The notes under the pieces were generated by a model. That model was not told the DNA's origin. It searched no databases and worked only from the letters and a program-made list of their open reading frames with translations. Position numbers and translations under genes: made by a program. 64,000 nt of DNA from the NCBI RefSeq assembly GCF_900156095.1, contig NZ_FTMJ01000002.1:434001-498000 (forward strand), in the 5' to 3' direction. Below, in pieces: positions 15,632-23,530 of the stretch. Origin of the DNA: Aeromonas sp. RU39B (GTDB lineage Bacteria > Pseudomonadota > Gammaproteobacteria > Enterobacterales > Aeromonadaceae). Numbering within the stretch: the stretch's first letter is position 1; every line of letters starts with the position of its first letter.

Positions 15632-17641
15632 TTGAAGCCAGGTGTACTTCGTTATTCTCTCCTGACCCTGAGCCTGGCGTTTGCCGGGCTTAGCTGGGCT
15701 GTCGAGCCGGTTCTTAAGGAGAGTGAACTGCCCGTGCTGAGTCAGGAGAGTCAGCATGCGACCGCGAGTAAACGGATCACCAATCTGTTCACCCGCTCTC
15801 ATTACAAGCAGTTCTCCCTCGATGCCGCCTTCTCTTCCCAAATTTTCGACCGTTACCTGGAAGGGCTCGACTTTAGCCGCAATCTGTTCCTGGCCTCGGA
15901 TATCGAGCGTTTCGAGAAGTATCGCAGCGGATTTGACAAGGACTTGGAACGCGGTCGTCTCGATCCGGCCTATGACATGTTCAACTTGAGTCAGCAGCGC
16001 CGCTATGAACGCTACGCGTATGCCCTCACGTTGCTCGATACCCCCTTCGATTTCACCCAGAAAGATGCCTACGTATTTGACCGCGCCAAAGCCCCTTGGC
16101 CCAAAGATGAAGCCGAGCTTAACGAGCTGTGGCGGCAACGGGTCAAGTATGATGCGTTGAGCCTCAAGCTCTCCGGCAAACAGTGGCCGGAAATCAAGGA
16201 GTTGCTGGCCAAGCGCTACAACAACGCGATCAAGCGCATGGCGCAAACCGAGAGCGAGGACGTGTTCCAGCTCTTTATGAACTCGTTTGCCCGTGCCATT
16301 GAGCCGCACACCAGCTACCTCTCGCCGCGCAATGCTGATCGTTTCAACTCCGAGATGAACCTCTCCCTCGAAGGGATTGGCGCCGTGTTGCAGGCAGAAG
16401 ATGACTTCACCGTTATCCGCTCTCTGGTGCCCGGCGGTCCGGCTGCGCGTTCCAATCAACTCAAGCCTGATGACAAGATCACCGGGGTCGGCCAGGATGA
16501 TGGCAAGATTGTTGATGTGATTGGCTGGCGTCTTGATGATGTGGTCGATCTTATCAAGGGGCCCAAGGGGAGCAAGGTGCGCCTCGAGGTTCGCCGTGGC
16601 AAGGGTGCCGGTACCAAGACCGAGGTGATTGAACTTACCCGCGACAAGGTGCGTCTGGAAGACAGGGCGGCCAAGTCCAAGGTGATCACAGCCCTTGGCA
16701 AGAAGGTCGGCGTACTTGAGATCCCCAGCTTCTACGTCAATCTGCATGATGACGTCATCAAAGAGCTGGCGACCCTCAACAAGAACAAGATCGATGCCTT
16801 GGTGGTGGATCTGCGTGGTAATGGCGGGGGAGCTCTGACCGAAGCGTCGGCGCTGACTGGCCTGTTTATCAGCTCGGGTCCGGTGGTGCAGATCCGCGAT
16901 CACATGGGACGCATCACGGTTAACAGCGACGATGATGGCCAGGTGTATTACGGTGGCCCCATGAGCGTGCTGATCGACCGCTACAGTGCGTCGGCCTCCG
17001 AGATCTTTGCTGCAGCCATGCAGGACTATGGTCGCGCGCTGATCATCGGTGAGAACTCGTTTGGTAAGGGCACCGTGCAGCAGCACCGTAGTCTTGCCAA
17101 GGTATACGACTTCTACGATGAGCCGCTTGGTCACGTTCAGTACACCATTGCCAAGTTCTATCGCATCGATGGTGGCAGTACCCAGAACAAGGGTGTTGTT
17201 CCGGATATCGCCTTCCCGACGGCTGTGCCGCACGAGGAAACCGGTGAGAGCCAGGAGCCCAACGCCCTGCCGTGGGACAAGATCCCCTCGGCCAGCTATC
17301 AAAAGCTGGGGGATTTCTCTGCCATCGTGCCCAAGCTGGAGTCGGACTACGAGAGCCGCACGGCCAAGGATCCGGAGTTTGCCTATCTCGAGCAGGATAT
17401 CGCGCTCTACAAGAAGGAGAAGGACAACAAGTCGCTCTCACTTAATGAAGCCGAGCGCCGTGCCGAGCAGGACAAGCAGGATGCACTGGCGTTGCAGCGC
17501 ACCAACGAGCGTCTCAAGCGGATGGGCAAGCCGCAGGTTAAATCCCTCGATGCCCTGCCGGCTGACTATGAAGCGCCCGATGAGTTTCTCAAAGAGGCGG
17601 GTAATATTACCGCCGAGATGGCCGGACTGGTCAAAAAGTGA
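15632..17641 (+). CDS. prc: Carboxy-terminal processing (tail-specific) protease Prc
   Basis: 669 residues with a TTG start. GGAGG at 15621-15625 lies 6 bases before it and no ATG fits. A signal peptide is visible (about 1-23, ending LSWAVEP). A PDZ domain covers about 240-330, and the S41 protease core holds SASASEIFAA with the likely nucleophile S454, and lysine K479 in FGKGTVQQ. Prc is a periplasmic serine protease that cuts C-termini, including FtsI and MepS in E. coli. It probably shares a transcript with proQ. A strong terminator follows. Confidence 0.96.
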   Translation: MKPGVLRYSLLTLSLAFAGLSWAVEPVLKESELPVLSQESQHATASKRITNLFTRSHYKQFSLDAAFSSQIFDRYLEGLDFSRNLFLASDIERFEKYRSGFDKDLERGRLDPAYDMFNLSQQRRYERYAYALTLLDTPFDFTQKDAYVFDRAKAPWPKDEAELNELWRQRVKYDALSLKLSGKQWPEIKELLAKRYNNAIKRMAQTESEDVFQLFMNSFARAIEPHTSYLSPRNADRFNSEMNLSLEGIGAVLQAEDDFTVIRSLVPGGPAARSNQLKPDDKITGVGQDDGKIVDVIGWRLDDVVDLIKGPKGSKVRLEVRRGKGAGTKTEVIELTRDKVRLEDRAAKSKVITALGKKVGVLEIPSFYVNLHDDVIKELATLNKNKIDALVVDLRGNGGGALTEASALTGLFISSGPVVQIRDHMGRITVNSDDDGQVYYGGPMSVLIDRYSASASEIFAAAMQDYGRALIIGENSFGKGTVQQHRSLAKVYDFYDEPLGHVQYTIAKFYRIDGGSTQNKGVVPDIAFPTAVPHEETGESQEPNALPWDKIPSASYQKLGDFSAIVPKLESDYESRTAKDPEFAYLEQDIALYKKEKDNKSLSLNEAERRAEQDKQDALALQRTNERLKRMGKPQVKSLDALPADYEAPDEFLKEAGNITAEMAGLVKK

Positions 17642-17658
17642 AAACGTCCATGACAATA

Positions 17659-17688
17659 AAACGGCCAGCATTTGCTGGCCGTTTTTTT
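17659..17688 (+). terminator. Rho-independent terminator of prc
   Basis: AACGGCCAGC-ATTT-GCTGGCCGTT forms a 10-bp stem followed by seven T residues, 18 bases after the prc stop. Confidence 0.93.
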
Positions 17689-17719
17689 CGCTCATGTCTT
17701 GGATGGAATGACTAGAAGA

Positions 17720-17745
17720 TAAGAAAACCTCCCGCAGGAGGTCTT
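17720..17745 (-). terminator. Terminator of nrdA-nrdB-yfaE
   Basis: On the minus strand ACCTCC-TGCG-GGAGGT (17727-17742) forms a stem followed by TTTTCTT, just after the yfaE stop. Confidence 0.75.
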
Positions 17746-17753
17746 ATCTGGCA

Positions 17754-18056
17754 TCAGCGCTTGAGCGGTAATCGGACCGTGCCGACCGGATGACAGCAGC
17801 AGGGCAGGCACTCATCTTTGGCAACAAAGGCGAGCGGTGTCTGGCGATAGGCCACACTGCCCGCTAGCAAGGGGGTACGGCAAGCGCCGCAATAGCCGCT
17901 GCGGCACTGCACTTCCACCAAAAAACCGTGCCGCTCCAGGGTTGCCAGCAGTGTTTCGCCCGGCTTTGTAACAAGCATGCCATCTTCGGTGTGGATGAGG
18001 CTGGCTTCCCGCTCGCTGACGGAAGCTGTTTGCAGAATGCCAGCATCGTGACTCAC
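17754..18056 (-). CDS. yfaE: 2Fe-2S ferredoxin YfaE, ribonucleotide reductase maintenance
   Basis: 100 residues. The plant-type ferredoxin ligands are in [10 protein letters not shown], with the fourth in [10 protein letters not shown]. YfaE supplies electrons to rebuild the diferric-tyrosyl radical of NrdB. The N-terminus is about 15 residues longer than in E. coli (84 residues). Its start overlaps the nrdB stop by four bases, a sign of coupled translation, so nrdA-nrdB-yfaE make one operon as in enterics. Confidence 0.94.
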   Translation of the reverse strand: MSHDAGILQTASVSEREASLIHTEDGMLVTKPGETLLATLERHGFLVEVQCRSGYCGACRTPLLAGSVAYRQTPLAFVAKDECLPCCCHPVGTVRLPLKR

Positions 18057-19183
18057 AGCTCGAAGTCACCCAGATCTTCGTGGCTGATTTCACTGTCAAT
18101 CTGGCCGACCAGATAGGAGCTGACTTCCACTTCTTGCGGTGCGACCTGTACGTTGTCAGACGAGAGCCAGGTGTTGATCCAGGGAATGGGGTTTTGCTTG
18201 GCGGCAAAGGCTGGCTGCAGGCCGACTGCGCCCATGCGCAAGTTGGTGATGTACTCCACATATTGGCAGAGGATGTCTTTATTAAGACCGATCATCGAGC
18301 CATCGCGGAACAGGTACTCGGCCCACTCTTTTTCCTGCAGCGCCGCTTCCTTGAACAGATCAAAACAGGCCTGCTCGCACTCACGGGCAATCTCAGCCAT
18401 GTCTGGATCGTCGTTGCCACTGCGCATCAGGTTGAGCATATGCTGGGTGCCGGTCAGGTGCAGCGCTTCATCACGGGCAATCATCTTGATGATTTTGGCG
18501 TTCCCTTCCATCAGCTCGCGCTCGGCAAACGCAAACGAGCAGGCGAAGCTGACATAGAAGCGGATCGCTTCCAGAGCGTTGACGCTCATCAGGCACAGAT
18601 AGAGCTTCTTTTTCAGCTCGCGCAGGCTGACGGTGACGCGCTGGCCATTGACGTCATGCTCCCCTTCGCCGAGCAGATGATAAAGGGCGGTCGACTCAAT
18701 CAGTTCGTCATAGAAGTGGCTGATGGACTCAGCGCGCTTGAGGATCTGGTCGTTGGTCACGATGTCGTCGAACACCAGCGCAGGATCGTTGACAATATTG
18801 CGGATGATGTGGGTATACGAGCGTGAGTGGATGGTCTCGGAGAACGACCAGGTCTCAATCCAGGTTTCCAGCTCGGGGATCGACACCAGCGGCAGCAGTG
18901 CCACGTTGGGGCTGCGGCCCTGAATGGAGTCGAGCAGTGTCTGGTATTTCAGATTGGAGATAAAAATGTGCTGCTCATGGGGCGGCAGCGCCTGATAGTC
19001 GATGCGATCGCGTGAGACATCCACCTCTTCCGGGCGCCAGAAGAAGGAGAGTTGCTTCTCGATCAGACGTTCGAAAATGTCGTGCTTTTGTTGATCGTAA
19101 CGGGCCACATTGACCGGTTGGCCAAAAAACATGGGCTCTTTGAGCTGGTCATTCTTGGTTTGACTGAAGGTTGTGTAGGCCAT
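18053..19183 (-). CDS. nrdB: Class Ia ribonucleotide reductase beta subunit NrdB
   Basis: 376 residues, the same length as E. coli NrdB, with which it shares long segments. Iron ligands are seen in [31 protein letters not shown] and [13 protein letters not shown]. NrdB holds the diferric cluster and tyrosyl radical that starts catalysis in NrdA. The C-terminus DLGDFEL is the NrdA-docking tail. It lies 90 bases after nrdA and overlaps yfaE. Cytoplasmic. Confidence 0.98.
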   Translation of the reverse strand: MAYTTFSQTKNDQLKEPMFFGQPVNVARYDQQKHDIFERLIEKQLSFFWRPEEVDVSRDRIDYQALPPHEQHIFISNLKYQTLLDSIQGRSPNVALLPLVSIPELETWIETWSFSETIHSRSYTHIIRNIVNDPALVFDDIVTNDQILKRAESISHFYDELIESTALYHLLGEGEHDVNGQRVTVSLRELKKKLYLCLMSVNALEAIRFYVSFACSFAFAERELMEGNAKIIKMIARDEALHLTGTQHMLNLMRSGNDDPDMAEIARECEQACFDLFKEAALQEKEWAEYLFRDGSMIGLNKDILCQYVEYITNLRMGAVGLQPAFAAKQNPIPWINTWLSSDNVQVAPQEVEVSSYLVGQIDSEISHEDLGDFEL

Positions 19184-19273
19184 GATGTGCTTTCTTCGCT
19201 CATTGCGGTGAACGTATAGGGTCGTTGCTGCACCAAAGCAGCAGGGCGGGAGTGTCAGCTCCCGCCCGCTTGA

Positions 19274-21541
19274 TTAGATTTTGCATGCTCCGCTGGCGCA
19301 ACCGTCGTCTTGCAGATCGGTCTGGGTGTCGTCAGCACCGTCGCGGGTGTTGTGGTAGTAGAGGGTCTTGACGCCGTATTTGTAAGCGGTCAGCAAGTCC
19401 TTGAGTAGCTGCTTCATCGGCACCTTGTTGCCTTCAAAGCGAGCCGGATCGTAGTTGGTGTTGGCCGAGATGGCCTGATCCACAAACTTCTGCATCACGC
19501 CTACCAGCTGCAGGTAGCCATCGACGCTCGGCTGCTGCCACAACAGCTCATAGCTCTCCTTAAGACGACTGTATTCGGGCACCACCTGCTTGAGGATCCC
19601 ATCCTTGGAGGCCTTGACCGACACCAGACCACGGGGCGGCTCGATGCCGTTGGTGGCGTTGGAGATCTGGCTGGAGGTCTCGCTCGGCATCAGCGCGGTC
19701 AGGGTGGAGTTACGCAGGCCTACGGTGCGGATCTCTTCACGCAGGGATTCCCAGTCGTAGTGCAGCGGCTCGTCGCACAGGCCGTCGAGATCCTTTTTGT
19801 AGGTGTCGATCGGCAAAATGCCTTGTGCGTAGGTGGTTTCGTTAAACGCCGGGCAGGCACCGAATTCGCGGGCCAGCTGTACCGAGGCTTTCAGCAGGTA
19901 ATACTGAATCGCTTCGAAGGTGCGATGGGTCAGCGCCAGACCCGAGCCATCAGAGTAACGGGCACCGTTCTTGGCCAGGTAGTAGGCGTAGTTGATGACA
20001 CCAATTCCCAGGGTGCGGCGGTTCATGCTGCCTTTTTTGGCGGCGGCAATCGGGTAGTCCTGATAATCGAGCAGGGCATCGAGGGCACGTACCGCCAGAT
20101 CGGCCATCTCGGCCAGATCGTCTAGCTTGTCGATGGCGCCGAGGTTAAACGCCGACAGGGTGCACAGGGCGATTTCACCGCTGGCATCGTCGATGTTGTT
20201 GAGCGGCTTGGTCGGCAGGGCGATCTCCAGGCACAGGTTGGACTGGCGCACCGGGGCCACGGCCGGATCAAACGGGCTGTGAGTGTTGCAGTGGTCCACG
20301 TTCTGGATGTAGATACGACCAGTACCGGCGCGCTCTTGCATCATCAGCGAGAAGAGATCGACGGCCTTGAGGGTCTTCTTGCGGATAGACGGATCCTGCT
20401 CGTACTTGACGTAGAGCTCCTCAAACTTGTCCTGATCGGCAAAGAACGCATCGTACAGACCCGGCGCGTCGGACGGGGAGAACAGGGTGATGTCACCGCC
20501 CTTGATGAGGCGCTGGTACATCAGCTTGTTGATCTGCACGCCATAGTCCATGTGACGAACGCGGTTCTCTTCTACGCCACGGTTGTTTTTCAGAACCAGC
20601 AGGCTTTCCACTTCGATGTGCCACAGCGGGTAGAACAGGGTCGCCGCGCCGCCGCGCACGCCGCCTTGAGAGCAGCACTTCACCGCGGTCTGGAAGTACT
20701 TGTAGAAGGGGATGCAACCGGTGTGGAACGCTTCGCCGCCACGAATGGGGCTACCCAGACCACGAATGCGACCGGCGTTGATACCGATACCGGCGCGTTG
20801 GGAGACATAACGCACAATGGCACTGGCGGTGGCATTGATGGAGTCCAGGCTGTCATCGCACTCGATCAGCACGCAAGAGCTGAACTGACGGGTCGGGGTG
20901 CGCACACCGCTCATGATCGGGGTCGGCAGCGAGATTTTGAACGTCGAAACCGCGTCATAGAAACGCTTGATGTAGTCCAGACGGGTTGACTTCGGATACT
21001 TGGAGAAGAGGCAGACCGCGACCAGCATATAGAGGAACTGCGGGCTTTCGTAGATCTCGCCGGTGACGCGGTTTTGCACCAGGTATTTGCCTTCAAGCTG
21101 CTTGACGGCAGCATAAGAGAAGGTCATGTCACGCCAGTGGTCGAGGTGGCCGTTGAGCTCGTCAAACTCTTCACGGGTGTAGTCTTCGAGCAGGTGCTGG
21201 TCGTACTTGCCCATGTCAACCAGCTTGGCTACATGCTGGTAGAGGTGCGGCGGCTCGAACTGGCCGTAGGCTTTCTTGCGCAGATGGAAGATGGCCAGAC
21301 GCGCAGCCATGTATTGGTAATCCGGGCTCTCTTGCGAGATCAGATCTGCCGCTGCCTTGATGATGGTTTCGTGAATGTCAGAGGTACGGATCCCGTCATA
21401 AAACTGGATGTGTGACTTGAGCTCGACCTGGGAGACGGAGACATTGTCGAGGCCCTCTGCGGCCCAGTCCAATACGCGGTGGATCTTGTCGAGATCGATG
21501 GGCTCTTTGTTGCCGCCCCGTTTAGTCACAAGCAAGTTCAT
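19274..21541 (-). CDS. nrdA: Class Ia ribonucleotide reductase alpha subunit NrdA
   Basis: 755 residues. The N-terminal ATP-cone (about 1-95, VTKRGGNKEPIDLDKIHRVL) is the overall activity site. The catalytic barrel has QFSSCVLIECDDS with an active-site cysteine, and SNLCLEIALPT with two more. The C-terminal shuttle pair is in GCASGACKI. NrdA reduces ribonucleoside diphosphates to deoxyribonucleotides. Its 394-base upstream region holds an NrdR box and a DnaA box, consistent with cell-cycle and dNTP-linked control. It heads the nrdA-nrdB-yfaE operon. Confidence 0.98.
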   Translation of the reverse strand: MNLLVTKRGGNKEPIDLDKIHRVLDWAAEGLDNVSVSQVELKSHIQFYDGIRTSDIHETIIKAAADLISQESPDYQYMAARLAIFHLRKKAYGQFEPPHLYQHVAKLVDMGKYDQHLLEDYTREEFDELNGHLDHWRDMTFSYAAVKQLEGKYLVQNRVTGEIYESPQFLYMLVAVCLFSKYPKSTRLDYIKRFYDAVSTFKISLPTPIMSGVRTPTRQFSSCVLIECDDSLDSINATASAIVRYVSQRAGIGINAGRIRGLGSPIRGGEAFHTGCIPFYKYFQTAVKCCSQGGVRGGAATLFYPLWHIEVESLLVLKNNRGVEENRVRHMDYGVQINKLMYQRLIKGGDITLFSPSDAPGLYDAFFADQDKFEELYVKYEQDPSIRKKTLKAVDLFSLMMQERAGTGRIYIQNVDHCNTHSPFDPAVAPVRQSNLCLEIALPTKPLNNIDDASGEIALCTLSAFNLGAIDKLDDLAEMADLAVRALDALLDYQDYPIAAAKKGSMNRRTLGIGVINYAYYLAKNGARYSDGSGLALTHRTFEAIQYYLLKASVQLAREFGACPAFNETTYAQGILPIDTYKKDLDGLCDEPLHYDWESLREEIRTVGLRNSTLTALMPSETSSQISNATNGIEPPRGLVSVKASKDGILKQVVPEYSRLKESYELLWQQPSVDGYLQLVGVMQKFVDQAISANTNYDPARFEGNKVPMKQLLKDLLTAYKYGVKTLYYHNTRDGADDTQTDLQDDGCASGACKI

Positions 21542-21611
21542 GAGTGATGACCTTTTGTTGAATTCCCGAAAATCCTCACCCCGCTAGTCACGCTCAGTAA
21601 AAGGGGATGAG

Positions 21612-21627
21612 GCACTATATATTGTGT
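21612..21627 (-). promoter_or_regulatory. NrdR box upstream of nrdA
   Basis: GCACTATATATTGTGT agrees with the NrdR consensus ACACWATATATWGTGT-type palindrome at all but the outermost bases. It is 71-86 bases before the nrdA ATG and overlaps a likely -10 (AATATA on the minus strand, with TTGTCC 17 bases upstream). A second, degenerate half-match (GATAGTGA) lies about 30 bases further upstream, near the usual three-turn spacing of paired NrdR boxes. Confidence 0.72.
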
Positions 21628-21697
21628 TATTCGTACTGCTGGACAACAAGATAGTGATGTAAAGACGTCTTTGCAATGTATCTACGATTGCACTTCC

Positions 21698-21706
21698 TGT
21701 GGATAA
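21698..21706 (-). promoter_or_regulatory. DnaA box upstream of nrdA
   Basis: TGTGGATAA on the plus strand is an exact TTATCCACA DnaA box on the minus strand, 157-165 bases before the nrdA ATG. DnaA is known to control nrdAB in E. coli. A function here is inferred. The rest of the 393-base interval 21542-21934 shows no gene. Confidence 0.65.
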
Positions 21707-21934
21707 GGTGTGCGTGATGGCGAGGTGTTAGTGTCTGCTAACAGCGAGTGAGGGCTCAGCTCTTCCCTGATCCTGACACTGCTTTCGATCTGTCCGTTAA
21801 GAAAATTTCTGATAACTTTTTTTCTTGCACCCGGCCCCCTTTTTTACTAGCCAAAGGTCACTGCTCAAGGGGTGTGCAGTCTGCACAAAAGCAGGTCGCC
21901 ATCTTGGGCTCAAGAGGGCAAACAGAAGCCAGCT

Positions 21935-22612
21935 TCAGCCGGCCCGGGGTGACTGTTTGTGCTCCATATAGAGCCACTGATGCAGCGCTTGCACCGTAGC
22001 AAAATGAAGATCTGCCTGCCAGCTGGCCGGGTCTTCATCCAGATATCCCCACAGTGCCACGGCGGTGCGCATGCCGGCATTGCGGCCAGCGTCGATGTCG
22101 CGCACATGATCGCCCACATAGAGCGCATCTGCAGCCACCACGCCAAGTTGCTCACAAGCATAATAAAGTGGCGCAGGATCGGGCTTTCGCACCGGCAGGG
22201 TATCGGCACTGACGGTCACGCCGCAGCGTTTGAATGCAGGTAACGCCGCGAGCAGCGGCTCGGTCAAATAGGCCGGTTTGTTGGTCACCACCCCCCAGGG
22301 GATCTGCTGCTCATCAAGCCAGGCAATCAGCTCCACCATGCCGTCATAGGGGCGAGTGCCAACGCACAAATGTGCGGCGTAGTAATCGAGCAGGGCGGTG
22401 CGCAGGCGCTCGGCGCCAAGGGCGTCAATCTCATCACCCAGGCCGGCTTTTAGCAGCGCCAGCGCGCCGTGCGAGGTGGTCTTGCGAATGACCTCATCGC
22501 TAAGCGGGGCAAACCCTTCATGAATCAGCACATGGTTGGCAGCGGCGCCAAGATCGGGCGCCGTGTCGAGCAGGGTGCCGTCAAGGTCAAACAGCACGGC
22601 ACTTAAGGTCAT
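21935..22612 (-). CDS. HAD-IA phosphatase, Gph/MupP-like
   Basis: 225 residues. HAD motif I is FDLDGTLLDT (catalytic aspartates D9 and D11), motif II is in WGVVTNKP, motif III lysine is in RKPDPAPL and motif IV is GDHVRDIDAGRNAG. Such proteins are usually labelled phosphoglycolate phosphatase (gph). However, the setting next to ubiG and gyrA, and segments like RPYDGMVELIAW, match the MupP group, which removes the 6-phosphate from N-acetylmuramic acid 6-phosphate in Pseudomonas cell-wall recycling. Its ATG overlaps the ubiG stop (TAATG), so the two are co-translated. I cannot choose between the two substrates from the sequence. Confidence 0.88.
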   Translation of the reverse strand: MTLSAVLFDLDGTLLDTAPDLGAAANHVLIHEGFAPLSDEVIRKTTSHGALALLKAGLGDEIDALGAERLRTALLDYYAAHLCVGTRPYDGMVELIAWLDEQQIPWGVVTNKPAYLTEPLLAALPAFKRCGVTVSADTLPVRKPDPAPLYYACEQLGVVAADALYVGDHVRDIDAGRNAGMRTAVALWGYLDEDPASWQADLHFATVQALHQWLYMEHKQSPRAG

Positions 22613-23343
22613 TAGCGCTCCTCCGGACGGATGAAGGAGACCATGTAATTGACATCCACGTTTGCACCGAGCTTGAAATCACCGAGCAGCGGGCGGTAGT
22701 GCACCCCGCTCATCTGCTTGACCAGCAGACCCGCTTGCTCACCGAGCTGGCACAACTCGGCCGGCATAATGAACTTCTTGTGATCGTGCGTGCCCTTGGG
22801 AACCATCTTCATCAGGTATTCGGCACCGACAATCATCATCATATAAGACTTGGGATTACGATTGATGGTCGAAACCACCACGCGGCCACCGGGGCGAACC
22901 AGGGTCGAGATGGCGCGCAGCACCGATGCCGGATCGGGGACGTGCTCGAGCATCTCCATGCAGGTGACCACGTCGTATTGCTCGGCGGCTTCGAGGGCAT
23001 GGGCCTCGGCCGTAATCTGCTTGTAGGTCAGCTCCACGCCTTGCTCTAGGGCGTGCAGGCGGGCAACCCCAAGCGGCTCTTTGCCCATGTCAATGCCGGT
23101 GACCACGGCGCCACGGCGGGCCATGCTCTCGGCCAGGATGCCGCCGCCACAACCGATATCGAGCACCTTCTTGCCAAACAGGCCGCCGCACTGGTGATCT
23201 ATCCACTCCAGACGAACCGGGTTAATCAGGTGCAGGGGTTTGAATTCACCCTCCATGTCCCACCAGCGGGAGGCGATGGCCTCGAACTTGGCAATCTCTT
23301 CGGGGTCCACATTGCCGCTTGCGGCTAACTGCTCTGCATTCAT
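22612..23343 (-). CDS. ubiG: Ubiquinone O-methyltransferase UbiG
   Basis: 243 residues from ATG at 23343 ([20 protein letters not shown]). Upstream in-frame starts add non-conserved residues. The class I SAM-binding motif is [20 protein letters not shown], and post-motif segments include [13 protein letters not shown]. The N-terminal [24 protein letters not shown] is diagnostic for UbiG. It carries out both O-methylations in ubiquinone synthesis. The stop overlaps the start of the downstream HAD phosphatase gene. It is divergent from gyrA, with about 190 bases between the two starts. Confidence 0.97.
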   Translation of the reverse strand: MNAEQLAASGNVDPEEIAKFEAIASRWWDMEGEFKPLHLINPVRLEWIDHQCGGLFGKKVLDIGCGGGILAESMARRGAVVTGIDMGKEPLGVARLHALEQGVELTYKQITAEAHALEAAEQYDVVTCMEMLEHVPDPASVLRAISTLVRPGGRVVVSTINRNPKSYMMMIVGAEYLMKMVPKGTHDHKKFIMPAELCQLGEQAGLLVKQMSGVHYRPLLGDFKLGANVDVNYMVSFIRPEER

Positions 23344-23530
23344 GGAAAATTCCTCTGGCCGGGCCGTGGTGGCCGCTCCTTGTTCGCTGGCCGGCATTAT
23401 AACCAACATACGTAGCGGCATGCAGCACCGGCGCAGATAACTGTTTTTGGCTTAAGGATTTATGTGCGGTGTGTTAACATGACACGCTGTTTAAGCCAAA
23501 GAACAACTAAGTTAGGGATTAAGGCTTTCT

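Noticed and set aside
15617..17302. A minus-strand frame of 561 codons antisense to prc
   Set aside because: prc is complete with signal peptide and catalytic residues. The antisense frame starts inside it and has no support.
22612..23421. A longer UbiG start 78 bases upstream
   Set aside because: The added residues are not family-like and run into the promoter region. ATG at 23343 gives the usual N-terminus.
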